This document shows positions 5,947-12,182 of a stretch of DNA of 12,182 nt, one piece after another. A model generated the notes under the pieces. The model searched no databases. It saw only the letters and a list, made by a program, of their open reading frames with translations, and was not told the origin of the DNA. This DNA is from Candidatus Gastranaerophilales bacterium (GTDB taxonomy: Bacteria > Cyanobacteriota > Vampirovibrionia > Gastranaerophilales > Gastranaerophilaceae). Both the position numbers and the translations under genes were made by a program. The DNA lies in contig JAJPXE010000003.1 of the NCBI GenBank assembly GCA_021205645.1, forward strand, positions 1 through 12,182, read 5' to 3'. Position 1 is the first letter of the stretch; every line of letters begins with the position of its first letter.

Positions 5947-7400
5947 AAACAATTTTTGAAAAATCGAACAATGTGGACGGGATAAATGTGTGCGGTGATG
6001 ATGTTGTGCAGACGACAGCCATTGCGCAGGAATATTTGCGTGAAACAGAAATCGGTCTGCCGCAGATGAGCGAGCTTGAGGTTTTAAGGCATTACAAAGC
6101 TCTGAGTGACAGGAATTTTTGTGTGGAAACCGGCATGTATCCTCTTGGTTCCTGTACAATGAAATATAACCCGAAAGTCAATGAGCTGCTTGCAAATCTT
6201 GAGGGTTTTACGAGCCTTCACCCGCTGCAAAGTGACGAAGAGTCACAGGGAACATTGGAGTTGATGTACAATTTGCAGGAACAGCTCAAGGTTATAACAG
6301 GCATGGATGCAGTGACTTTACAGCCTGCCGCAGGTGCTCACGGTGAATTCACGGGAATGCTTATTATCAAAAAATACTTTGAAAAACTTGGCGAAACAAG
6401 GAAAAAGGTTATCGTTCCGGACTCTGCACACGGCACTAACCCTGCAAGTGCAAACATGGCAGGGTTTGAGATTGTTCAAGTTAAGTCTAATGCTAAAGGA
6501 CAGGTTGATATTGAGGATTTGAAAACATTGTTGGACAAAGATGTTGCAGCAATAATGATGACAAACCCGAATACTGTTGGTATATTTGAAGAACAGGTTC
6601 TTGAAATATCAAGACTAATGCACGAAAACGGTTCGCTTTTATATTATGACGGAGCAAACCTTAATGCCGTAATGGGTTATACAAACCCTGCAATAATGGG
6701 ATTTGACGTATGTCATATAAACCTGCATAAGACTTTTTCGACTCCTCATGGCGGCGGAGGACCGGGGGCGGGACCTGTCGGGGTTGTTGACAGACTTAAA
6801 GCGTTTCTGCCAAAACCGACTATTGAATTTGACGGAGAAAAATATTACCGAAACTATGACATGCCTGATTCTATCGGCAAAGTTCGTTCGTTTTATGGTA
6901 ATTTCGGGGTTCTGGTAAGGGCTTATGCCTATATATTAATGATGGGTAAAAATCTTAAAAATGCATCAGAAGATGCCGTTTTAAACGCTAATTACCTGAA
7001 AGAGCGGTTAAAAAGGGCTTACAACATCGCTTATAGCGAAAAATGTATGCACGAATTTGTCATAAACGGCGAAAAACAAAAGGAGTCGGGTGCATCGACA
7101 CTTCATATTGCAAAACGTCTTATGGATTATGAAATCCACCCGCCGACAGTTTATTTCCCGTTAATTGTACACGAGGCTATAATGATTGAGCCGACGGAAT
7201 CCGAATCAAAAGAAAGATTAGACAGGTTTGCGGAAGTTATGCTGAAAATAGCAGATGAAGCAGAAACAAATCCGGAACTTGTTGTTTCGGCACCACACAA
7301 TACACCTGTTAAGAAAGTTGATGAAACAACGGCTGCGCGCCGGCCCGATTTAAGATACACAGTAGAAAAAGAGAATAGTAATAATGGCAAAAAAGAATAA
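5943..7400 (+). CDS. gcvPB: Glycine dehydrogenase (decarboxylating) subunit 2
   Basis: This 485-residue protein is the C-terminal, PLP-carrying half of a split P-protein. With GcvPA it decarboxylates glycine and passes the aminomethyl group to the lipoyl arm of GcvH in the glycine cleavage system. Visible motifs are Y66-P-L-G-S-C-T-M-K-Y (P-protein signature), Q127-P-A-A-G-A-H-G-E-F, D160-S-A-H-G-T-N-P-A-S-A, and the PLP-lysine motif H258-I-N-L-H-K263-T-F-S-T-P-H followed by G-G-G-G-P-G-A-G-P. Length is normal. AGGA lies just before the ATG, inside the sigma factor gene. The partners gcvPA, gcvH and gcvT are not in the window, which is unusual because gcvPA normally lies directly upstream. 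The far C-terminus overlaps the next gene by 17 bases. Confidence 0.97.
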   Translation: MKTIFEKSNNVDGINVCGDDVVQTTAIAQEYLRETEIGLPQMSELEVLRHYKALSDRNFCVETGMYPLGSCTMKYNPKVNELLANLEGFTSLHPLQSDEESQGTLELMYNLQEQLKVITGMDAVTLQPAAGAHGEFTGMLIIKKYFEKLGETRKKVIVPDSAHGTNPASANMAGFEIVQVKSNAKGQVDIEDLKTLLDKDVAAIMMTNPNTVGIFEEQVLEISRLMHENGSLLYYDGANLNAVMGYTNPAIMGFDVCHINLHKTFSTPHGGGGPGAGPVGVVDRLKAFLPKPTIEFDGEKYYRNYDMPDSIGKVRSFYGNFGVLVRAYAYILMMGKNLKNASEDAVLNANYLKERLKRAYNIAYSEKCMHEFVINGEKQKESGASTLHIAKRLMDYEIHPPTVYFPLIVHEAIMIEPTESESKERLDRFAEVMLKIADEAETNPELVVSAPHNTPVKKVDETTAARRPDLRYTVEKENSNNGKKE

Positions 7401-8508
7401 AAAAATAAAAGTAGCATTTCCGCACATGGGAACAATATCGATAGCATGGGCATCTGCTTTAAGAAAGATAGGTGTAGAACCGCTTGTTCCGCCGTACACC
7501 AGTAAAAAAACATTGTCTATCGGCACAAAACACTCGCCTGAAGCTATATGTCTGCCATATAAACTTATTCTTGGGAATTTTATTGAAGCGATAGAAAATG
7601 GTGCCGATTATGTTGCAATGATTACCTCGCCGGGGATTTGCAGACTCGGAGAATACGGCAACAATATTAAAACTACCCTTGCCGATTTAGGCTACAAAGC
7701 AAACTATATAGAATTTTCGCTTTATGACGGAATTAAAGGCTTGTACAGGTTTCTGGTTAATTTAACGGGTAAAAATAATCCTATCCGAATAATAAGAACA
7801 ATAAATATTGTTATAAGAAAAATCTTTGCAATAGATGAATTGGATACGGCACTTGCTTATTACAGGGCAAGAGAGGTTAAACAGGATGAAGCTGAAAAGA
7901 ACTACAAAAAAGCATTGAACCTGATAAAAACTGCCGACAGAACATCGGATTTAAAAAAAGCGTTGAAAAAAGGTCTTGAAATAATCCGCTCAACGAAGAT
8001 TGATGAAAACAAAGAGGTTTTGCATGTGGATATAACAGGTGAAATATTCCTTGTGAATGATGAATTTTCGAATCAGTATATAGAGCGTGAGCTTGGCAGA
8101 ATGGGTGTAGAAACCCGCAGGAGCCTCACGGTAAGCAGTTTTATAAAAGATGCAATCATACCTAAAGCATTTAGGAAAGGCGAAACCCATCTTGAGCGTG
8201 CGGAGCGTCTGGCAAAGCCTTATTTAATGCGTGATATCGGCGGTGATGCTCTTGAATGTATATCTGATGTTGCCTATGCGGATGAAAGACAGATTGACGG
8301 AATTATTCATATAAGTCCGTTTACCTGTATGCCGGAGATTATGTCGCAAAACATTTTCCCTGCTATGAGAGAAGATTGCGAAGTTCCTATCCTTGCTTTG
8401 ATAATGGACGAACAAACAGGCAGAGCCGGGTACATTACAAGGCTTGAAGCGTTTGTTGATTTAATGCGGCGTAAAAAAAGAAAGGCTCAAACGGTTAACA
8501 CAAAATGA
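7384..8508 (+). CDS. HgdB-like protein of the 2-hydroxyacyl-CoA dehydratase / CoA-activase family
   Basis: This 374-residue protein is related to the dehydratase-like, iron-sulfur-binding proteins (COG3580/COG3581, DUF2229 group) that pair with ASKHA-type ATPase activators. Family hallmarks are K-V-A-F-P-H-M-G at 9-16, S51-P-E-A-I-C56-L-P-Y-K60 followed by L-I-L-G-N-F-I-E-A, S82-P-G-I-C86-R-L-G-E-Y91, and the C-terminal S311-P-F-T-C315-M-P-E-I-M. A final D-E-Q-T-G-R-A-G-Y-I-T-R-L-E-A-F-V-D is also present. C56, C86 and C315 are probable [4Fe-4S] ligands. The true substrate of these short stand-alone members is unknown; a radical dehydratase or reductive-activation role is inferred. No ATPase activator gene is present here, so this member is an orphan. 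It overlaps gcvPB by 17 bases and the next gene by four. Confidence 0.8.
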   Translation: MAKKNKKIKVAFPHMGTISIAWASALRKIGVEPLVPPYTSKKTLSIGTKHSPEAICLPYKLILGNFIEAIENGADYVAMITSPGICRLGEYGNNIKTTLADLGYKANYIEFSLYDGIKGLYRFLVNLTGKNNPIRIIRTINIVIRKIFAIDELDTALAYYRAREVKQDEAEKNYKKALNLIKTADRTSDLKKALKKGLEIIRSTKIDENKEVLHVDITGEIFLVNDEFSNQYIERELGRMGVETRRSLTVSSFIKDAIIPKAFRKGETHLERAERLAKPYLMRDIGGDALECISDVAYADERQIDGIIHISPFTCMPEIMSQNIFPAMREDCEVPILALIMDEQTGRAGYITRLEAFVDLMRRKKRKAQTVNTK

Positions 8509-9386
8509 TAGAAAAATTTGCGATTTTTTGTAAAAATTTACTTGATTGGTTTAAATCGGACAGATGTTTTGTGAAATATTTTATAGATGCGTTTTTTATG
8601 ACCAACAATAACATAATATTGTTAACGCTTATACTTTTATTTGTATTTACAGTGTCAATGTATATCGGATTTTCAAACAATAATCTGCTTACATTGCTCG
8701 TTGTAATACTGATAATGTCGGCGTTGGCTTCGGGTTTTTTTTATTCAATGAAAAAAAGCATACAGTTACAATACAACCGTAAGCCTGATGAAAAAGAAGA
8801 TACTGCACTTACATTCGGAACATTCTACACCGGTGTCGGGAAGTATTATCTTTCTTTTGCCGGTATCATTGCATTGTTCTTTATACTTTCAAGTATGGTT
8901 ATAATAGCTACATTTTTTGCAGGGAATATAATTATTTGTGATATTACAAGAATAGGAATAGATATGCGGGATTTTTTTGTTGTTCTTGCATCAGGTACGG
9001 CATCGCTTGAAACATTTCTGTCGGGACTTGATAGAACTCAGCAGATTTACCTCAGAGATTGGAACAGATTGTTTTTTATAACAACGCAGCTGCTGACATA
9101 CCTTATTATGTTCTGGATACCCGAAAAAATGTACACAAAAAAGAATGTTTTTGTTTCGCTTTTCGGTTCGGTTAAAAAAATTATTCTTGATATTCCCAAT
9201 ACGTTATGTATATATCTGACGATATTTTTGTTAAATTATATCATAACGATATTTGCACTATTGTTTGCAAACAGCCGCGTAATCTCGTTTATTCTGGTAA
9301 TCTTTACTTTCTATTTGATAGTTTATGATTTTTATGCGATATTTTTATACTATAAAACGAAGTATATAGAGCCTTATGAGCGTTAA
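8505..9386 (+). CDS. Six-helix membrane protein of unknown function
   Basis: I do not recognise this 293-residue protein. It has about six hydrophobic segments, near residues 37-56, 61-80, 114-144, 188-205, 232-254 and 258-281, and no signal peptide. The first 30 residues are amphipathic and rich in aromatic residues and lysine. A hydrophilic loop at about 84-112 contains N-R-K-P-D-E-K-E-D, and a longer loop at 145-187 contains C145, D153, R155 and several polar residues. The start ATG overlaps the previous stop as ATGA, with no good ribosome-binding site of its own, so translational coupling is likely. An internal ATG at residue 32 is possible but also lacks a ribosome-binding site. The end overlaps miaA by 11 bases. 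Transport and membrane-regulatory roles are both open. Confidence 0.8.
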   Translation: MIEKFAIFCKNLLDWFKSDRCFVKYFIDAFFMTNNNIILLTLILLFVFTVSMYIGFSNNNLLTLLVVILIMSALASGFFYSMKKSIQLQYNRKPDEKEDTALTFGTFYTGVGKYYLSFAGIIALFFILSSMVIIATFFAGNIIICDITRIGIDMRDFFVVLASGTASLETFLSGLDRTQQIYLRDWNRLFFITTQLLTYLIMFWIPEKMYTKKNVFVSLFGSVKKIILDIPNTLCIYLTIFLLNYIITIFALLFANSRVISFILVIFTFYLIVYDFYAIFLYYKTKYIEPYER

Positions 9387-10239
9387 TAAGACAAAGCGGC
9401 ATGTAATAGCGATAGCGGGACCGACCGCAAGCGGCAAGACGGAATTAGCAATAGAGCTGGCTAAAAAGTTTGGCGGCGAAGTAATATCAGCCGATTCGCG
9501 GCTTGTATACAAGGGTTTCAACATAGCTGCAGCAAAGCCGACAATAGAGGAGCGTGAGGGTATACCACATCACCTGATAGATGTGGTCGAGCCTGAATAT
9601 AATTATTCGGCAGCGGATTTTAGAGATGAGGCATCAAAAAAGATAGATGAGATAACCTCACGGGGCAGAGTTCCGATAGTTGCCGGCGGAACCGGGCTGT
9701 ATTTCAGAATTCTTCTGGAGAATTATGCATTGCCTAAAATAGAATGCAGGAAAGGTTTACGTAAGGAGCTGGAAAAGCTCTCAAATGAGGAGTTGTATCA
9801 CGAACTGAAAGTCAAAGACCCCGTATACGCATTAAAGGTTCATCCGAATAACAGGGTACGGTTAGTAAGGGTTCTGGAGGTAATAAGGACACTTGATTGT
9901 CCATTTAGTAAGGCAGCGGGGCTGAAAGAGCCCGAATATGATGTTGAGTGGATTTTTCCGGAAATAAATTCAAGAGAAGAATTGTATAACAGAATAAATT
10001 TCCGTGTTGATAAAATGGTTGAGAACGGGATAGTTGATGAAACGAAGTTTTTATTAAAAAAACACGGTCGGATAAAGAATATATCTGATACAATCGGGTA
10101 TTGCGAGATTATATCCTATTTAGACGGAAAATATTCACAGGAGGAAGCCATTGAGGAATTGAAGAAGAACACAAGAAGATATGCAAAGCGTCAATTGACG
10201 TGGTTCAGGCGTACTCCGGAGCTGGGGGTGAATATATAG
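9376..10239 (+). CDS. miaA: tRNA dimethylallyltransferase
   Basis: This 287-residue protein transfers a dimethylallyl group from dimethylallyl diphosphate to N6 of adenosine 37 in tRNAs that read codons beginning with U, giving i6A. Visible motifs are the P-loop G15-P-T-A-S-G-K-T22, A39-D-S-R-L-V-Y-K-G-F-N-I-A-A-A-K-P, H-H-L-I-D-V-V-E-P at about 65-73, and G104-G-T-G-L-Y-F. N-R-V-R-L-V-R-V-L-E at about 158-167 and the C-terminal N-T-R-R-Y-A-K-R-Q-L-T-W-F-R-R complete the family pattern. It is a little shorter than the usual 300-320 residues but complete. It is the last gene of the sigma factor operon, 11 bases into the membrane-protein gene, and is followed by a repeat-bearing gene-free region without a clear terminator. 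Confidence 0.97.
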   Translation: MSVNKTKRHVIAIAGPTASGKTELAIELAKKFGGEVISADSRLVYKGFNIAAAKPTIEEREGIPHHLIDVVEPEYNYSAADFRDEASKKIDEITSRGRVPIVAGGTGLYFRILLENYALPKIECRKGLRKELEKLSNEELYHELKVKDPVYALKVHPNNRVRLVRVLEVIRTLDCPFSKAAGLKEPEYDVEWIFPEINSREELYNRINFRVDKMVENGIVDETKFLLKKHGRIKNISDTIGYCEIISYLDGKYSQEEAIEELKKNTRRYAKRQLTWFRRTPELGVNI

Positions 10240-10598
10240 AACAGAAACCAAAAATTCCCCTCCTCAGAAAACCTATTACCCTCACCGTCCGGAGAGGTCA
10301 AACCCAAATTTCCCCCCCATACGGGGATGGGAGTAAAGCGGGTGCTTGCGAGAGCGGCAGCGGGTGTAAAACGCTATGCGTTTTACACGGTCTGCCTGCA
10401 AAGCAGTTGGCACTGTCTGCTCCGCAGGGGTGGGGTGCAGCACAGTCACCGACGGGAGCGAGGGGAAAAATTTTACTCCCTCATCCTTTCGGAATTTTTT
10501 ATTCTATACAGCAGAGCAATTAATAATAAATATAACCGGTTTTTAGACTGCTAAAATATTTTTTTGTTAAGTCGAAAATTTTTAATTAAAATCTTTTA
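10240..10598. other. Gene-free convergent spacer with clustered short palindromes
   Basis: The left half (10240-10480) is GC-rich and unlike the flanking genes. The right part (10500-10598) is AT-rich. The left half contains the 38-bp repeat (10359-10396) and several small palindromes with three-base spacers: CTGC-AAA-GCAG (10396-10406), CTGC-TCC-GCAG (10417-10427) and GTG-CAG-CAC (10435-10443). CCCC-ATAC-GGGG (four-base loop) begins near 10316. ATTACCCTCACC (10275-10286) and GGGTGGGGTG (10428-10437) echo motifs at the left edge of the window. GAGGG near 10457 and CTCCCTC near 10480 could form a weak stem followed by a T-rich tract around 10494-10502, but it is poor as a terminator. Both miaA and the hydrogenase gene are transcribed into this region. 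Confidence 0.6.
10359..10396 (+). repeat. 38-bp palindromic repeat, copy 2
   Basis: This is an exact reverse-complement copy of 108-145. The core palindrome is GTGTAAAACGC (10364-10374), spacer TAT, GCGTTTTACAC (10378-10388). The asymmetric flanks AGCGG and GGTCTGCC are conserved. It begins 119 bases after the miaA stop, in the same orientation relative to miaA transcription as copy 1 has relative to the leftward operon. Sequence immediately outside the 38 bases is not alignable between copies. Confidence 0.85.
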
Positions 10599-12050
10599 TT
10601 ACTCACGCTCTAAATCAGGGCTTTCATCAAGTAATACTTTCAACTGTTTTTTTGCATCTTTTTGGGTCGATACAGTTGCGTTACCGCCAATACAACCGCC
10701 CTCGCAGCACATTACTTCAACAAGATTACAATCGGGACAGTTTCTGTCTTTTGCAAACTTCTTTAACTCTTTTATTGTTTCTTTTGTCAAGCCGTCTATA
10801 ATATACGGTTTTGCAAGATTTTTGTCTTTAAGTACTGACTGCACTGCCTCTGCTACGCCCCCTGTTACACCAAAATTTCTCGCCTGCCTTGAACTCGTTT
10901 TGTCAAACTGTTCCTCACTACATTCTTCAATACTAATCTTACGTCCTTTTAACAATGCCGACAATTCCTGATAATTCATCACGTAATCAACATTATCGTT
11001 TGCCATGCCCTCTTTTCGCTTGGCAACACACGGGCTGATAAAAACCGACACGGCATTTGGAAATTTTTCTCTGACAATTCGTGAAGTATAAAATAAAGGC
11101 GTTCCCGTTGCGGACTTAAATTCCTGAATATCTTTTAAATGCATTGCAGTTAAATTATTATATCCGGCACAGCAGGATGTCGTCATAAACGGAGCACCGT
11201 CTTTCATTCTTTCTTCAAACTCTTCAGCTTCGTTAAGAGTAGTGATATCAGCTCCCTGAGCAACTTCAATAACTTCATCAAATCCGGATTTTTTTATTGC
11301 CGATTTGAGCTTATACAGCGAACAGTCATACTGACCGGCTATTGACGGAGCTATCATCGCAACCGTTTTTTTATCAGGGTCAATGATATTTTTCATAATA
11401 TCAACAATCTGGCTTTTTTCATGCACTGCCCCGAACGGACAGGCAGAAACACATTTGCCGCAAGTTATGCACATATCGTAATCTATCCTTGTAATGTTGT
11501 TTTCATCCTTGCTGATTGCTCCGACGGGACACGCATCTTCGCAAGGCACTGCAAGTTTGACAATTGCATTATAAGGACAAGCTTTCATACACATTTTACA
11601 ATTTTTACATTTTGAACCGTCGATTTTAGATTTACCGTCAACCATACTTATTGCACCAAATTTGCAGGCTGACTGGCATGGACGGGCAACGCAACCCTGA
11701 CATAAATCCGTTACATATATACGGCTCGGCACGCAACCCACACAGGCGGCATCTAAAACAGTCAGAGGGTCAGGCTCCGGTGATGTCCTCGACAGTGCCT
11801 CTGATGCATAAGTTGATAAAAGCTTCGTTTCATCATCTTCTTCCAGTGCGAAACCTAAACCTGCCTTTACACGCTCTTTCAATACAGCACGCTCCTTGTA
11901 TATACAACAACGATATGGAACGTCAGAACCTTTTGGACGCATCTTATATGGGATTAATCTGGCATTCTCTTCAAAATTCCCCGAAAAAAATGCCTCCACT
12001 ATCCGCTCCAATATCTCACTTTTTAGCTCTATTGATTGAGTTACACCCAT
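10599..12050 (-). CDS. Group B-type monomeric [FeFe] hydrogenase
   Basis: This 483-residue protein reduces protons to H2, probably with ferredoxin as donor, in the cytoplasm. The N-terminal I-P-Y-K and Y-R-C-C-I-Y-K-E-R (46-54), then C103-V-G-C106, are typical of group B. Iron-sulfur motifs follow: C117-x2-C120-x4-C125-x3-C129, C148-x2-C151-x2-C154-x3-C158, C170-x3-C174, and C194-x2-C197-x2-C200-x3-C204. The H-cluster motifs are T291-S-C-C-A-G-Y297, S339-P-C341-V-A-K-R-K-E and E445-V-M-C-C-E-G-G-C453. This gives ligands C294, C341, C449 and C453, with C293 as the proton-relay cysteine. L1 reads TSCCAGY where TSCCP is usual, and an extra cysteine (C448) sits in L3. The maturases HydE, HydF and HydG are not in the window. 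GGAG lies eight bases before the ATG. Confidence 0.93.
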   Translation of the reverse strand: MGVTQSIELKSEILERIVEAFFSGNFEENARLIPYKMRPKGSDVPYRCCIYKERAVLKERVKAGLGFALEEDDETKLLSTYASEALSRTSPEPDPLTVLDAACVGCVPSRIYVTDLCQGCVARPCQSACKFGAISMVDGKSKIDGSKCKNCKMCMKACPYNAIVKLAVPCEDACPVGAISKDENNITRIDYDMCITCGKCVSACPFGAVHEKSQIVDIMKNIIDPDKKTVAMIAPSIAGQYDCSLYKLKSAIKKSGFDEVIEVAQGADITTLNEAEEFEERMKDGAPFMTTSCCAGYNNLTAMHLKDIQEFKSATGTPLFYTSRIVREKFPNAVSVFISPCVAKRKEGMANDNVDYVMNYQELSALLKGRKISIEECSEEQFDKTSSRQARNFGVTGGVAEAVQSVLKDKNLAKPYIIDGLTKETIKELKKFAKDRNCPDCNLVEVMCCEGGCIGGNATVSTQKDAKKQLKVLLDESPDLERE

Positions 12051-12086
12051 TTTTTACACTCCGGATATATCTGTCTTTACACTTAA

Positions 12087-12095
12087 ATTATATCA
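12087..12095 (-). promoter_or_regulatory. Extended -10 promoter of the hydrogenase gene
   Basis: On the minus strand TGATATAAT (12095-12087) is a perfect extended -10 element (TGnTATAAT). No good -35 box is found 16-18 bases upstream, which extended -10 promoters can tolerate. The transcript would start near 12080, about 30 bases before the ATG at 12050. Further upstream, GAGAA-AA-TTCTC (12124-12135) and TATAC-TTTA-GTATA (12164-12177) are short inverted repeats that could be operators. Confidence 0.6.
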
Positions 12096-12182
12096 AAAAA
12101 TAATTATAAATGACTTGCCCCGGGAGAAAATTCTCAGGTAAACTTTAATCCCGCAGAAAATATTATACTTTAGTATAAATTT

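Noticed and set aside
5943..7400. A novel PLP enzyme beside a sigma factor.
   Set aside because: All GcvPB motifs including the K263 region and length are standard, so it is an ordinary glycine dehydrogenase subunit in odd company.
10364..10388. The 25-base palindrome as a rho-independent terminator of miaA.
   Set aside because: No T run follows it on either strand (the next bases are GGTCTGCC or CCGCT), so it does not fit an intrinsic terminator.
108..10396. The pair of 38-bp repeats as ends of a transposon, prophage or integrated island.
   Set aside because: The segment between them contains core genes (secG, gcvPB, miaA, flagellar genes), no transposase or integrase, and the repeats are internal palindromes with no visible target duplication.
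10200..10523. Open frame of 107 codons overlapping the end of miaA and the spacer.
   Set aside because: It is out of frame with miaA, crosses the repeat and palindromes, has proline/glycine-rich low-complexity content and no ribosome-binding site.
10564..10971. Frame of 135 codons antisense to the hydrogenase.
   Set aside because: It lies almost wholly opposite the conserved H-cluster domain, which explains the open frame.

Overview
The window looks like a piece of the chromosome of an AT-rich, anaerobic, fermentative and flagellated bacterium. The evidence is an oxygen-sensitive [FeFe] hydrogenase of the group B type, a flagellar hook/basal-body protein beside a FliK-like protein, a flagellar-type sigma factor, and the P-protein subunit 2 (GcvPB) of a split glycine dehydrogenase. 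This mix resembles gut Vampirovibrionia (Melainabacteria, Gastranaerophilales) or a Clostridia-like lineage. The sequence alone does not settle the taxon, and no rRNA or tRNA gene is present to help.

Layout, left to right. (1) 1-173 is a gene-free, relatively GC-rich stretch carrying a 38-bp repeat built on a near-perfect palindrome. (2) 174-2835 is a leftward operon of five tightly packed genes: an NrtR-like Nudix regulator, secG, tcdA (ct6A37 tRNA modification), a short-chain dehydrogenase and a small exported protein. It has a good sigma-A type promoter at 2851-2880. (3) 2836-3103 holds that promoter, a long imperfect hairpin and a clear intrinsic terminator for the flagellar operon. (4) 3104-5149 is a leftward two-gene flagellar operon: a FliK-like acidic protein with a GTG start, then a FlgE/FlgG-family protein. 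A candidate sigma-28 promoter lies upstream. (5) 5150-5340 is a divergent intergenic region. (6) 5341-10239 is a rightward operon of five mutually overlapping genes: a FliA-like sigma factor, gcvPB, an HgdB-like iron-sulfur protein, a six-helix membrane protein of unknown function, and miaA. (7) 10240-10598 is a gene-free convergent region with a second exact copy of the 38-bp repeat, inverted relative to the first on the map. In both copies it reads the same way relative to the transcription that runs into it. (8) 10599-12050 is the leftward [FeFe] hydrogenase, with an extended -10 promoter at its start.

How the parts may work together. The most coherent theme is motility control: a flagellar-type sigma factor is divergent from a flagellar operon whose promoter resembles that sigma class. 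The sigma gene is also locked into an operon with glycine catabolism and tRNA-modification genes, which is unusual. Two different tRNA position-37 modification genes (tcdA, miaA) sit in two different operons. The repeat-bearing intergenic regions are the least explained part of the window. Apart from them, the genes are mostly core or housekeeping functions in unusual company, and I found no convincing new defence or mobile system.
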